Below the pieces are notes generated by a model, which ran no database searches, was not told where the DNA came from, and was given only the letters and a program-made list of their open reading frames with translations. Made by a program: the position numbers and the translations under genes. Below, piece after piece: positions 1 through 10,459 of a stretch of DNA of 64,000 nucleotides (position 1 is its first letter; every line of letters begins with the position of its first letter). Source of the stretch: Bettongia penicillata ogilbyi (Eukaryota; Chordata; Mammalia; Diprotodontia; Potoroidae); the NCBI GenBank assembly GCA_023548195.1, contig JAJHZJ010000252.1, positions 3,293,395 through 3,357,394 on the forward strand, given 5' to 3'.

Positions 1-120
1 TTAGGAGAGAGGTTAAGCAACTTGCCCGGGCTCACATGGCTAGTATGTATCTGAAGCAGGACTCAACTCAATCCAGGGCTTCCTGACTCCACAGCCTGCT
101 ATTGAGGCTACCTCTCACCT
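1..120 (-). repeat. tRNA-type CORE-SINE, cut by window start
   Basis: Reads as the complement of a CORE-SINE: the 'gaggttaagcaacttgcc' core is followed by 'ggctagta' and 'cttcctgactcca'. The tRNA-like head lies on the right, so the element is on the minus strand. The window edge removes its 3' end. Confidence 0.75.
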
Positions 121-319
121 GAATAAAAACACATATGTATCTGGGATGGCTTTTAGAAAACTACGATCTGGGGAGGGAATTCAATTTAATTTCATTTTAA
201 GCACCTATTGCACATATACAAAGATAAAAATGAGTTTCTATGACCTCAAAGTACTTCTATTAAAAAGTAGAGGTGATGGGGGAAGGAAGTTTGAAAATAA
301 TTTTGCATACTTTATCTCA

Positions 320-500
320 TTTAAATTGGACAATCCAGTGAGGTAGTTACTATAAATATTTTCTCCATTTTACAGATGAGTAAACTGAGGGTCAGAAAAG
401 TTAATTGACTTATCCAGGATCACACAGTTGGCTAGTAAGCATTGAAAGCAGGATCTGAACCTTAGTGTTCCTGGCTCCACAATCAGCCCTCTATGCTTTG
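320..500 (-). repeat. MIR/Ther-1 fragment
   Basis: Contains 'ccattttacagatgag', 'aaactgagg' and 'cacacagttggctagtaag', the complement of the MIR core. Copy is diverged. DNA between 120 and 320 shows no recognisable feature. Confidence 0.75.
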
Positions 501-533
501 TTGGTTAATTCTATTTAATTAAAACTCTCGTCC

Positions 534-722
534 TGTTATAGTGGAAAGAATACTGGATTTGGAGTCAGAGAATCTGGGTCCAAATTCCCAACTTGGCCAC
601 ATACTACCTTAGTGATCTTGGGCATGTCTCTTTACCTCTCTGGAACTCAGTTTCCTCATCTGTAAAGTAAGGGGGTAGGACTAGCTTACTTCCAAGCAAC
701 GTTCCAAGATTCTATTCATTCC
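534..722 (+). repeat. MIR/Ther-1 SINE, near full length
   Basis: Starts with the tRNA-like head 'tagtggaaagaatactgg' and 'ggagtcagagaatctgg', passes through 'cagtttcctcatctgtaaa' and ends in the Ther-1-type tail around 'ggactagctta'. DNA from 722 to 925 is AT-rich and unassigned. Confidence 0.8.
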
Positions 723-924
723 TTACCACCTGCCAGCTATTCTGATGGTAACACAAAAACAAGTTACCAAGGGATCATCAAGGGATTTAATATTTTTTTA
801 TTGCCTCCAGTTATTTAATGGGATTGTTGGAAAATTTTGTCATAAATTGTCAATATAATGTTAAATCTATGAAAAATTTTCTATGCAACTCTATTAGAAA
901 AAAAAAAACCAACAACTGGGATTT

Positions 925-1640
925 CATTCAACACACATTTCTTCAGCTTCTGCCATATTCCAGCCACCATAGGAGGTTATAAAATCCAACAATAATAGAA
1001 TTCAAAGATAAAATCCAACAAAACAGTCACTGTCCTCAGGGAGCTTCTGTTCTATTATAAGTTTCATTTAGGCATAGCAGTATGAAATGTGCAACTCTAC
1101 AGCTGCTAAAACTGGAGGGCAAGATAGGAATTAGAGACAAGGTAGGGTTTCCCAAAGGAGGTAATTAATTTATGTAAAGAGCTCTGAAAACCTTACAAGC
1201 GGATGTAAATGCTGGGTTGGTGTTATCCAATTATCTACAAAGTTTGGCCCGATACCTTCACTCTGTAGCTTGGACATGGACTGCATACCTAGGATTTCCA
1301 TTCAACTGTTGAGATACAATAGCACAGATGAATGTAGTACAGGGTAGGGTTCCAAGGGGCAAGAGAGATATGGCAAGGAACTCTTGGGACATTTAAGGGA
1401 GGAAATCACACCAGCAGCAGGACTGAAGCCTGGGAAAGCTACATGGAGAAGGTGGCACCTGAGATGATCCAGATAAAGATGTAAGCTACATGGACAAGGT
1501 GGCACCTGAGATGATCCAGATAAAGATGTCTTTTTGAAAAGGCAAAGATGAGGAGGGACGTGAATTGTTACCAGGGCTGAAGAGCTGCTTGGGGCTTGGT
1601 GGGTTGAAGCAGGGAATGGAGTGGATGAGAGAGGAAGTAA
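925..1640 (-). repeat. L2 LINE 3' region
   Basis: The L2 3' end is seen in complement: 'ttcattcaacacacattt', then 'cagtcactgtcctcaggg', then block-wise similarity through 'aaggtggcacctgagatga'. It is strongly diverged. An internal 47-bp tandem duplication is listed separately. Confidence 0.6.
1437..1530. repeat. 47-bp tandem duplication, two copies
   Basis: The unit at 1437-1483 is repeated head to tail at 1484-1530. The copies differ at one internal base (gag versus gac in 'acatgga[g/c]aagg') and at the last base. The near identity inside an old L2 copy indicates a much younger local event. Confidence 0.95.
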
Positions 1641-1738
1641 GGGTGAGCTACTCAAGGATAGTCATTCAAAGTACAAAAACAGTAGCTAGCACTTACATAG
1701 TCCTTATTAGGCGCCAAGGCAGCTAATGAGTGAAATGA

Positions 1739-2340
1739 ATGGGTGGTTGTCCTTCGATCTCAAAGAGGACCAGAAGGACATCAGTATGCTAGAGCCAAGT
1801 TTCAGCGTGTCCAACTGTGGCTGATCAGATTAATTCAAGCTTGGAATGCTCTACCACAGGTCTGGAACAAATAGTTCATGTGAACATTTGGGGTAGATAC
1901 TCCAAACTTGTGCATCCTGTGTTTCCTTTGAGCTGTCTCAATTCTGCTTTGCTCACAGAGCACAGCCCCTTTTCTGATGTAGGCACGCCATGCCAAGTGG
2001 TCCTGTGCCAGTATCTTCCATGTCACACAATCAGTTCTAAAGTTCTTAAACAAGACCTTGAGAGAGTCTTTGTATCACTTCTTCCAAACACCATGGGAGC
2101 AAGTACCCTGTGTGAGTTCTCTGTAAAACTGTCTCTTTGGCAAGCATATGTTTTGCATTCAAACAAAGTAGCCAGCCCATTGGAATTGCATGCTCTGAAG
2201 CAGAGTTTGAATACATTTGTAGATCTGATCTGTCTTTGATATTTTAGTCATGAGGCTTCTGGAAAATTATATCAAAATTTGGTTACTTGAAGAAGTTCGT
2301 CAGTATTGTACGTCAATTTCATGTCATCATGCTTGCCCAG
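1739..2340 (-). mobile_element. RTE/R4-like LINE, C-terminal ORF2 end and 3' tail
   Basis: On the minus strand the frame has the C-terminal features of an apurinic-endonuclease-type LINE: an RLPK-like stretch, a 'YKD.LK' block, 'LAQDHLAWRAYIRKG' and a 'TCGRAF' plus LISH zinc-knuckle-like tail. It is broken by stops. The 3' end is 'tggtcctctttgagatcg' read on the minus strand. A second copy lies at 41640-41909 plus 44747-44960. I cannot settle between RTE, R4/Dong and related clades. Confidence 0.7.
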
Positions 2341-2343
2341 GTT

Positions 2344-2562
2344 CTGGATAATGGTGAAGTGGATAGAGCACTGAGTTTACAATCAGGAAGATTCATTTCA
2401 TGAGTTCAAATCTGACTTCAGACACTTACAAGTACGTGATCTTGGGCAAGTTGCTTAACCCTATTTGCTTCTGTAAAATGAGCTAGAGAAGAAAATGGCA
2501 AACCACTCCAATGATCTTTGCCAAGAAAACCCCAAATGGCGTCATGAAGAGTCAGCATTAGG
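2344..2562 (+). repeat. Mar-1-like CORE-SINE
   Basis: The head 'gtggatagagcactgag' is followed by the core 'cttgggcaagttgcttaa' and the RTE/Bov-B-derived tail 'gccaagaaaaccccaaatgg', then 'gaagagtcag'. It is nearly complete and sits at the 5' edge of the LINE fragment. Confidence 0.85.
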
Positions 2563-2740
2563 TGCCAGGCACAATTATTACCTCACTTGAGACATACAAC
2601 AATCTCTGGAGGTAGGTGCTATAATTATTTCCATTTTACAGTTGAGGAAACTAAGGCAAACAGAAGCTAAGTGATTCCAACTCAAGTCTTCCTGGCTCCA
2701 GGCCCAGCACTGTATTTATTTGTACCAGCCAGCTGCCTCT
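2563..2740 (-). repeat. MIR/CORE-SINE fragment
   Basis: Complementary core 'ccattttacagttgaggaaa' with 'tcttcctggctccaggc' at the head side. It directly abuts the preceding SINE. Confidence 0.65.
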
Positions 2741-2917
2741 CGGAACTGAGAGTTCAAGGAATGAAATGAGTTCAAGGAATTGGGGAGCCAGCTGACCTGG
2801 GGATGAAAAAGGAAGGGCCCGGAGGAGACTAAAAACAGCCTTAAGCTAAATTACACTGAGTTGAGCAACATGGGATTTGTGCACATCTTGCAGCTGTTTT
2901 GTATATAGCTTAAATTT

Positions 2918-3090
2918 TGAAATTACAGACTGTCAGAGCTGGAAGAGCCCTTAGAGATCAGAGTACAACCCCTTGTTTTTATAGATGAAGAAACTGCTGC
3001 TTAAGTCCAGTAAGATCAAATAAGTAGCAGATCCAGGACCGAAACCCAAGCCTTGCTCCAAGTATCCTATTCCCTACCATTGCAGTTGGA
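2918..3090 (-). repeat. Ther-1/MIR SINE
   Basis: Minus-strand Ther-1 pattern: 'agagctggaagagccctta', 'atagatgaagaaactg' and 'aagccttgctccaag'. Confidence 0.7.
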
Positions 3091-3169
3091 TGATTTTCTC
3101 TGTGAGTGTTCTATGGTCGATGCTGTGGGGGAAGGGTACTGAGAAAGCTGTTACTCCTAATATCCAATC

Positions 3170-3888
3170 AGTTTTCAAGTCCTGATGTCACTGCCTTCAT
3201 AACACCTCCCACACGTGGCCCTTTCCTTCCTTTCACATTGCTACCACCCTGGAGCAGGCCCTTCTCACCCCAATCCTGGACCAGCCTGCTAAGCAGGTTT
3301 CCTGCCTCCAGCTTCTCCCTATTCCTGTTCTTTCTCCACTCATCTGTCAAATTGATCTCGCTAAAGTGCACGCCTGACCATATATCACCTCATCTATTCA
3401 GTAAACTCTCTATTCCCTCCAGGATCAAATATAAAATCCTCTGTTTAGCTTTTAAAGCTACCTTGGCCCTTCCTTACCTTTTCAGCCTCCTTATACCTTA
3501 TACTGTTCACCCAGAGACACTGACCTCTCTGCTGTTCCTTAAACAGAAACACTTGACTCTAAGGATTGTCACTGGCATCCCCCCACACCTGGAATTTTCT
3601 CCCTCCTCATCTTTGCCTTATAGCTTTTTTGGCTTGGTTTCCTTCCAGTTTCAAGTAAAATCCCGCTTTCTATAAGAAGTCTTTCCTAATTCCCATTCAT
3701 CTCAGCCCTTTCCCCCCTGAAACCCCTGCCCCACTTTTTCCTGTATCTATATTGTTTGTATGTTATCTTCTACTGTAGACTGTGAGCTGCTTCGGAGCAG
3801 GGACTGTCTTTTACCTTTCCTTTTATTCCAAATGCTAATCACAGTGCCTGGCATATAAAAAGTACTTGATGAATGTTGATTGACTAGA
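3170..3888 (+). mobile_element. L2 LINE, ORF2 end and 3' UTR
   Basis: Carries the L2 C-terminal coding block ('ggatcaaatataaaatcctc' encodes the conserved R-I-K-Y-K-I-L motif) and then the L2 3' end: 'agactgtgagctgcttcgg', 'agggactgtctttta', 'cacagtgcctggcatata' and 'aagtacttgatgaatgttga'. Stops interrupt the frame. A 189-codon frame overlapping it is part of this remnant. Confidence 0.85.
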
Positions 3889-3889
3889 G

Positions 3890-4402
3890 GCTGTGAGTGC
3901 CAAGGATGAAGTCTGGGATTGAGGGAAGGGGGTCTCCCATTCTCCTTTGGTAGTGACAGCTAAGGGTTAAACCAGTGGAAATAGGATTCCCTCGGTGGTA
4001 GCCTTCTACATCAGTTCTGACTCTGAGGCTTGAGAATGCTTTCCTTGGCATGCTAGGCTGGAATCTTTCAGGACATGGACCCCATCTGACCACTGGAAGT
4101 CTGAGAAGGGCCTTTTAAGAGATCTTCTACAAAGGATACACACGCCGGTGCCTGCATCCACAGATTAAAGATTCCCAGAGCACTAAGTACTCGGCCAAGA
4201 CAGGAGCAGTAAATTACTTCACATGGGGGCTGCTGGAGGAGGAAGGCAGAGAAGTGGATTGAAAGGCAATGGAAGTTAGCAGGGAGAAAGGAGGAGGAGG
4301 AGAGTGGGAGGGGGAGCTTGAAGAGGCAGAAATGGGAGGAGACAAATGATAAAAGTAAAGGCGCCATCTAGGTAGGAGTTAGGCTCTTCATAGGGAAGGC
4401 AG
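3890..4402. other. Unassigned interval
   Basis: No gene or repeat recognised. A purine-rich patch (about 4285-4330, gga-rich) is the only notable feature. Confidence 0.5.
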
Positions 4403-5140
4403 TTCAACAAATTTTTCTTAAGCTGCTATTACGTGCTTAGCACCAAACTAGATACGGGGGACACAAAAGACAGTCCCCCTCAAGAGGCTTGGATTTTATG
4501 GGGAAGTCACAATACATATGTTTTCCAGTTGTTTCTGACTTTCAGTGACCCCTGGGGTTTTCTTGGCAAAGATACTAGATCTTTCCATTGCCATTTCCTT
4601 CTCCAGTTCATGTTACAGATGAGGAAACCCAGGCAAACAGGGTTGAGTGACTTGTCTATGGTCACATATCTAGTAAGTATATCTGAAGCTAGATTTGAAC
4701 TCTGGAAGATGAGTTTTCCTGACACCTGTGCTCCATTCACTGTAACACAACTACCCCACATTATGTAATAAACAAGTAAAATAAATTATTTATAAGGCAA
4801 TCCAAAGTAATTGCAAAAGGGAGAGAATAGGAACACCTAGGAGGTCTTAGGGGAGGAGGATCGGAAGCTTTGAAGGAAGCTATGGCTTCTAATAGACAAA
4901 GGGAAGGAAAGAGAACATTCCAGGCATTGCTGGATCACCTACTCCAGGCATTGGGGGCAGGAAGTGGAAGGTAGTTTCCTACAGAAAGAATTCATGATGA
5001 GAAATAATATGAAATAAGACTAGGATGGTAGGTGGCAATTAAATTGTGGAACAATTTTAATGTTAGGCTGGCTGTTCATTTCATTCTAGTAGCAATAGGG
5101 AGGCACTTTGGATTTTTGAGTTGGGGAGTGACGTTTGTGT
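4403..5140 (-). mobile_element. L2 LINE 3' region split by a SINE
   Basis: L2 in complement runs from 'gttcaacaaatttttctta' through 'acacaaaagacagtccccct', stops at about 4512, and resumes after about 4758 with 'aacattccaggcattgctgg' and 'gggagtgacgtttgtgtcacc'. The two halves are consecutive parts of one L2 copy. Confidence 0.7.
4516..4757 (-). repeat. Mar-1-like SINE nested in L2
   Basis: The complement of Mar-1 begins with the RTE-like tail 'gtttctgactttcagtgacc' and 'ggggttttcttggcaaagat', continues with the core 'acagatgaggaaacccaggc' and ends at the tRNA-like head. It interrupts an L2 copy, so it is younger than that L2. Confidence 0.85.
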
Positions 5141-5149
5141 CACCTCTAA

Positions 5150-5375
5150 TAACACTTAAAATTTGAGTAAAACCTTATTTTTTCACATCTGCTACTTCAT
5201 GAGTTGCATGACTACCTTGTGAAGTAGTTATGGCAGGTATTTACATTTCCATTTCACAGATGAGTAAACTGAGGTGCAGAGAGTTACATTTTTTTCCCCC
5301 AGAAAGTCACACAACTAGTTAATGGAAGAATGGGTATGTAAAACTTAATCTTCTGATTCTCAATGAAGCTCCAAA
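5150..5375 (-). repeat. MIR fragment
   Basis: 'ccatttcacagatgagtaaa' and 'aaagtcacacaactagttaa' are the complementary MIR core. An internal poly-T/C run (about 5288-5300) interrupts it. Confidence 0.7.
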
Positions 5376-5384
5376 TTCAATTCA

Positions 5385-5960
5385 TTTCAACAAAGCGTTA
5401 TTAAGTTCTTACAATCATTGCCATCCAGGAGTTTACAATCTTATATAGGAAGGGGGATAAACACTATGTACAAGGTAGAAGGGTGAAGAGAAAAATCCAC
5501 CCAAAGCACTCTTAAGTGTGGTAAAATTCACATTTAGTTGGACTGGGGTGTGTTAATGATGGTGGGAGTGTGAATCAGGACCCAGCATTTTTTGATAGTG
5601 TGGCAGTAGTCATTCAGAAGGAGGACTTCATGAGGGTAATTAATGTCTTGACTTGCTGGTGAAGGAGGTGGTACAGAAGATCTTAGGGAACCCTCTCCAC
5701 CAAGCATCATATGGGGAAGTCAGCATCATGGAAGCATTAAAGGAAAAAGCATTTTAAAAGACTGAGTTGGGAAGGATGTAAATTCCAGGCAAGGGTAACA
5801 GGCAGTACAAATGAGGAAAAGATCATAGTAAGGCTGGAATGTAGCGTTTGTGAAGGGTAATAGTGTGAAGTATGCAGGAAAAATAGGTTGGAATTAGACT
5901 GTGGAGAGCTTAAAAGTGCCAGGCTAAGAAGTATTTATTTTATCCTATGGGGGAAAAAAG
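5385..5960 (-). mobile_element. L2 LINE 3' region
   Basis: Complementary L2: 'ttcatttcaacaaagcgtta', 'gtaaattccaggcaagggta', 'ggctggaatgtagcg' and 'gaagtatttattttatccta' occur in the order expected for L2. Confidence 0.65.
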
Positions 5961-5964
5961 GATC

Positions 5965-6170
5965 ATAAAATTAAGGTTTGGAAGAAAGAAGTTAAAGGTC
6001 ATATAATCCAAGACCCTCAGATTATCAACGAAGAAACCTAGACCCAGAGATTAAATGACTTGTTCTGCCAAGATCACACATATTCTAAATTAGGGGCACC
6101 AAAATCCAAACTCAAGTACTTTGATTTAATACAGTGCTCTTTCCACTTTGACTAAACCACACCATACTCC
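5965..6170 (-). repeat. Ther-1/MIR SINE
   Basis: 'aaggtttggaagaaag', 'gaagaaacctagacccagag' and 'acagtgctctttccactttg' match the Ther-1 order in complement. A 100-bp pyrimidine-rich tract (6170-6270) follows. Confidence 0.7.
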
Positions 6171-6819
6171 CTCTTCCCCATTCTGTCCCCTTTTCTCCCT
6201 TTCTCCTCCCCATCTTTTTTCTCCCCCTCTTTTCCTCTTTCTTTTCTATCTCCCTGCCTGCTTCCCCCTCACCATCAAGGTTTCTAAGCAGGGGGTTAAC
6301 TTGGTCAGACCCATGGTGCCTCTCTGACTCTATGTGGTTACGATCTGTAGGGCCTGCCTCCCACAATTCATCTCATCTGCCTGCATTTAAAATGACACCA
6401 TTATCATTCCATTGGGTTAAGGCATTGTACTACTCTGGAGTCCTCTCAATGACAAGTAGTTGGAACCAAGGTCATTTCGATGCTTGCATAGAGGGAAGAA
6501 GATAATTCTGATAGTGGAGCACTCTCCTAGGAGTTTGTTATGTGCATGGTCCCCCAAACTAGGAAACAGCCGGAGGGCTGGAAGTGGGCTGGATGAGAAT
6601 GGGGGAGGGGCGTCGAGATGCGTGGTGACAGCCTATTTCCTGCTTCGTGATTTTAACTGGAACTGGTCCAATACCTATATCCACAGCTCATTCCTATTAT
6701 GGGGTGAAATTCTAGGATGCTGATTCTCATCTTATGATCAGTGGAGGATATTCTCCTCACATCTATCAAACCTATCCTTTCCTAACCTCCAACTTCAAAC
6801 CTCGGTCTGGAGGGCATGA

Positions 6820-6862
6820 CCGTATATGTATGTATATATACATACACACGTATATATGTTAA
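6820..6862. repeat. (TATGTA)n-like simple repeat
   Basis: An imperfect alternation of tatgta and tatata/cacacg. The preceding interval (6270-6820) holds no feature I can support. Confidence 0.7.
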
Positions 6863-6917
6863 TGGAAAAATAACATTTCTCAAGTGCTTCAAATCTTACA
6901 AAAGACTTCATAGAAAT

Positions 6918-7105
6918 ATGGCATTAGAGAGAAGGGACTTCAGAGATCACGCACGGGGCCAACCACTTCCCCTTCATTTTATATTTGGGAAAACTGGGGA
7001 GTGACTTGGCCAAGGTCACACGCAGCTAGTCAGTGGCAATGAGGTTTGGAATCACAATTCCAGACGCCCCAGGCCAGAGCTTTCGCCACCATTCCTCGAG
7101 TGGCC
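6918..7105 (-). repeat. Ther-1/MIR SINE next to the CpG island
   Basis: 'gagagaagggacttcagag', 'ggccaaggtcacacgcagct' and 'gtcagtggcaatgagg' form a complementary Ther-1. Its 3' part has gained CpGs and grades into the CpG island. Confidence 0.65.
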
Positions 7106-8530
7106 TTATGCCGCAGGGGAAGCTTCGAAGACTGACATGCAAAGTCCCTTACGCTGACACACACCTCGGGATGTTTACTCCGTGCCCAGACGGCCAATTT
7201 TTCTCCCAAGGCCGCTCCACTCCTCCCTTTTTCTGTCTCAGCGCTGGGAAGAAAACAAGCTCGTTCCCACCCGCTTGTGAAATGACTGGAACGCGGGCGT
7301 CTGGAGCGAACGAGCCGGAGCGCAAAGGGGAGGAGGGCGGGGGTGGCACCTGCGGTCCCTTCGGGCACTGACGCTCCCCTGGGCCCCGGGAGCCGGCGGA
7401 ACGAGCCCGGGGCTTGCCGGGGGCGGCGGGCTGGGCTGGGGGCGGCGGGAGGGTAATTGGAGCGAGCCGGGCGGGGGTCAGGGCCACAGCGGGCGGGTCG
7501 GAACGTCTGTCTCGCTGAGTGCCAGGCGCAGCCTTGGAAGAGGACCGGAGGGGAAGGGCAGGGCAGTGGAGGTGAGTGGGGGCGGCTGGCGAGGAAATGG
7601 GCGAGAGATCCAGGGGGCCAGGCAAGCGTTACAGGTGTGACAAATGAACGATTATCCACGCCGGGCGGTGCCAGGCGGAGTGTGCGGTGGGCCACCTGGG
7701 CGTCTCGCTCCCCGCTCTTCCTTCCCCTTCTTCCCGTGCCAGGGCGCAGCGATGCGCCTCTGGGCTTCGATGGAGCGGAGCAGCCAATGCCCTTCGCTCT
7801 AGCTCGGGGGCTCTTGGGTCCAGCTGGCTGCCTTCCTGACGGAGCCGAGCGTCTCTCCGCGGACTCCGCCGCTTCCTCCGGTTACACCCGCTCATTAGCA
7901 GTTCCAGACTCGCGGCCCTCCTCTCCTCCTTCCAGTCCTGCAATTACCCAGCCTGCTGGCTCAGAACGCGCCCCGGCTGTACCGGGGAGTGAGACAAAAG
8001 GCGAGGGGGCGGGGGAGGGGAGGAGAGGGGAGGAGAGGCGAGGGAGGAGGGCAGCGGAGCGAGCGCAGAGGAGGAGGGCAGGGGAGGAGAGCAGAGGGAG
8101 GAGGGCAGGGGAGCCAGCGCAGAGGAGGAGGGCAGGGGAGCGAGCGCAGAGGGAGGAGGGCAGGGGAGGAGGGCAGCGGAGCCAGCGCAGAGGGAGGAGG
8201 GCAGGGGAGGAGAGTAGAGGGAGGAGGACAGGGGAGGAGAGCAGAGGGAGGAGGGCAGGGGAGCGAGCGCAGAGGGAGGAGGACAGGGGAGGAGGGCAGG
8301 GGAGCCAGCGCAGCCCGGGCGCCTCTGGAGCCTGCCAAGCTGCGAGCGAGATAAGAGCGGAGCAGGTAGGGGCAGCGTTTGAAATAAAAATTAATCCAGC
8401 GAGGAGGGAAGAGCTGGCATCTGCAGCAAACTGTGAAAAAACACGGAGATGCGGCCACAGTGGATGCCCTTTCGGGACAGCTTTTATGACACAGTGAAAC
8501 CTCCCAGTGCCCCCCGCCTCGCCCCAAGCA
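7050..8530. promoter_or_regulatory. CpG island, candidate promoter/first exon region
   Basis: GC content and CpG density rise sharply here compared with the AT-rich surroundings. GC-box-like 'ggggcggc' and 'gggcgggg' runs occur, with a CCAAT motif at about 7780 and an inverted CCAAT ('attgg') at about 7456. Two strong plus-strand splice donors are present (G|GTGAGT at 7571/7572 and CAG|GTAGGG at 8365/8366). I see no TATA box and no recognisable protein. Long open frames on both strands (a 346-codon frame at 7457-8497, and 221- and 260-codon frames on the minus strand) are what GC-rich, stop-poor DNA gives by chance. Promoter function is inference; the composition is seen directly. Confidence 0.7.
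7996..8318. repeat. G-rich minisatellite in the CpG island
   Basis: Irregular head-to-tail blocks of about 27-28 bp combine 'gaggagggcaggggag' with 'cgagcgcagag' or 'ccagcgcagag' spacers. The plus strand is almost all purine with many runs of three or four G, so it could form G-quadruplexes. Its stop-free nature creates Arg/Gly/Glu-rich frames that should not be taken as genes. Confidence 0.85.
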
Positions 8531-8734
8531 GTCCGTGGAGAGGATACAAAATGATGTTTGTAACACGGCCTCCTCCTTCCTCCGCCCCCTCCCACATCGC
8601 CCCACCCCCACCCTAAGGAGCCTCTGTTTATTAGCAATATACAGGAGGAAGCAGATGAATTCAATGAGCCTCGCTTTACAGATCACGGAGTAGGAGCGCA
8701 GCCTTCGCAGCCGAGGAGGATCTAAACTGTGATC

Positions 8735-8900
8735 TCTAGTCAAACCGTCCTCATTTTCGCAAATAACGAAGCAGACACCCCAAGGGGGTTAAGCGACTTG
8801 CCTAAGGTCATGCAGGTTGTAAATAAGGTTATGTAGGCTGACTTTAGAAATCCTATGGTGCTGGTCCAGACCCCTTATTTTACAGAGGAGGCAACATCCA
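8735..8900 (-). repeat. MIR fragment
   Basis: 'gggggttaagcgacttgcct' and 'aaggtcatgcaggttgtaaa' are the complementary MIR core. The retained CpGs suggest it lies on the shoulder of the island. Confidence 0.6.
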
Positions 8901-8904
8901 GTAC

Positions 8905-9228
8905 TTTCCTCTCCTGTGCATTTACTCTGTCTATTCCCGGGTGCTTAACGTCCTCCCTCTCCTTGCCTTCGCTTTAATGCCCTTTCGTCCATAAAAACCT
9001 TCTTTTATTTCTCCTATTAATAATAACCTCTCCCCAGATCCTCACAATGCATTTAGTGTGCTTCTTTAATGTGCCTATCTAATGTAATATTATTGCTAAT
9101 AATATGATATTGTGTGCTATAGTTTTCTGTCTCATCCGTTCCTAAGGCAGGAAAACTCCATGAGGTTAAAGATCCGGTATTTTTTGTATAGGGCTTTTCA
9201 TACATAATAAAGCAGACATTTGCAACAA
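8905..9228 (+). mobile_element. L2 LINE 3' end, diverged
   Basis: The order 'ctaaggcaggaaaactccatg', 'aggttaaagatccgg' and 'gcagacatttgcaacaatga' resembles the L2 terminus on the plus strand. Confidence 0.5.
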
Positions 9229-9415
9229 TGAATTAAGGTCATGGGATCAAAGATCTAGATACTGAAGGGACCTAAAAGACTATATCGTCCAACTCTCATT
9301 TTTACAGGTGAGGAAACTGAGGGCCAGGATGATTAAATGACTTCCCCAAAGTCAGTGGCAGACCCAGAATTGTTTGGCCCCTGATTCATCACACCTTCCA
9401 CTGCCCCTTTGGAGG
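9229..9415 (-). repeat. Ther-1/MIR SINE
   Basis: 'tactgaagggacctaaaag', 'acaggtgaggaaactgaggg' and 'accttccactgcccctttgg' in complement order. Confidence 0.75.
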
Positions 9416-9539
9416 TCAAAGGAGCCCCCAAACCGCCCAACTCTTGTGATGGGAGATGGAGTGCCTTGTGAGTAGCACAAGGTCTGCCATCGCATGGGTA
9501 ACATGTCATCTCAAGTCCTCTGGAATGGTGATTGCCTTG

Positions 9540-9640
9540 ATCAGAGTTCCTAAGACTTTCATAGTTGTTATATTTATAATATTTCTCCTATTCCATTTAC
9601 AATATAAATGGTTCTCCTGGTTCTGTTCCCTTCATTCCCC
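9540..9640 (-). repeat. L1 3' region fragment
   Basis: 'tttcatagttgttat' and 'gttctcctggttctgttccc' match the complement of the marsupial L1 ORF2 end. The interval 9640-10080 has no recognised feature. Confidence 0.6.
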
Positions 9641-10084
9641 AGATAATCAGACTGGGACTCACTTTGGTTTGTTGCTGGAAGAGCATGACCAGGTCTTCCG
9701 ACCTTATCAGAAATGATTTCTCCCTCTATGAGAGTCCCGAGGGAAAAAAGTTACAGCTCACAAGATTGAGAATGGGAAGCTCTCCTATTTTAAGATACTG
9801 CAGACCTCCCTGCTCTCTGCAAATCAAGTGGTATGTATTGGGCAAGTTGATTCATATACCCAGTTCCAGAAAGGTGTCTGGGCTCCTGGGGGAGTTCTAC
9901 TTGCTTCTGGTGCCTTGCACCAAAAAGTCCCAACAGAGTTAACATGACAGATTTCAGTAGCCTCCCACATGACATAGAAGAAGTCTTAAGTGGTTTCTTT
10001 GCATAGTTCTTAGACACTCCCCAAATTTCAGGCTTTGGAGAGGGCCCAGTAGATCATGATTAGGCTCAAATGCAAAAATTAGGC

Positions 10085-10450
10085 AAACTTGAACCAGTAG
10101 AACATTGTACATGGTAACAGCTACATTATGTGATGATCGACTGTGACAGCTCTTCTCAGCAATACAGTGATCCAAGACAATTCCAAAAGACTCACGATGG
10201 AAAATGCTAACTCCATCCAGAGAAAGAACTATGGAGTCTGAATGCAGATCAAAGCATACTACTTTCACTTTTTTTCCCTTTCTTTCCCTTTTGTTCTAAT
10301 TCTTCTTTCACATAATCTATATGAGATTGCTTACTGTCTCGGGGAGGTGGGGAAGGGAGGGAGGGAGAAAAATTTGGAACTCAAATCTTACAGAAATGAA
10401 TGTTGAAACTATATTTACATGTAATTGAAAAAATGTACTATTAAATATTT
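10085..10450 (+). mobile_element. L1 3' end, 5'-truncated
   Basis: Marsupial L1 3' end in sense: 'gtagaacattgtacatggta', 'atgtgatgatcgactgtgac', 'gagaaagaactatggagtct', a G/A-rich patch, then 'ttacatgtaattgaaaaaat' near the tail. ORF2 upstream of the last few codons is missing. Confidence 0.85.
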
Positions 10451-10459
10451 GTTAAAATT

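Noticed and set aside
1302..1655. 117-codon Ser/Pro/Leu minus frame
   Set aside because: Lies in an L2 3' region including the 47-bp duplication; no domain or conservation signal.
3106..3675. 189-codon plus frame
   Set aside because: It is a chance-open piece of a decayed L2 ORF2 remnant, not a host gene.
7457..8497. 346-codon plus-strand open frame in the CpG island, with overlapping 221- and 260-codon minus frames
   Set aside because: All lie in GC-rich or purine-repeat DNA where stops are rare, the frames overlap on both strands, and the sequence is low-complexity Arg/Gly/Glu or Pro/Leu/Ser. No domain is recognisable.
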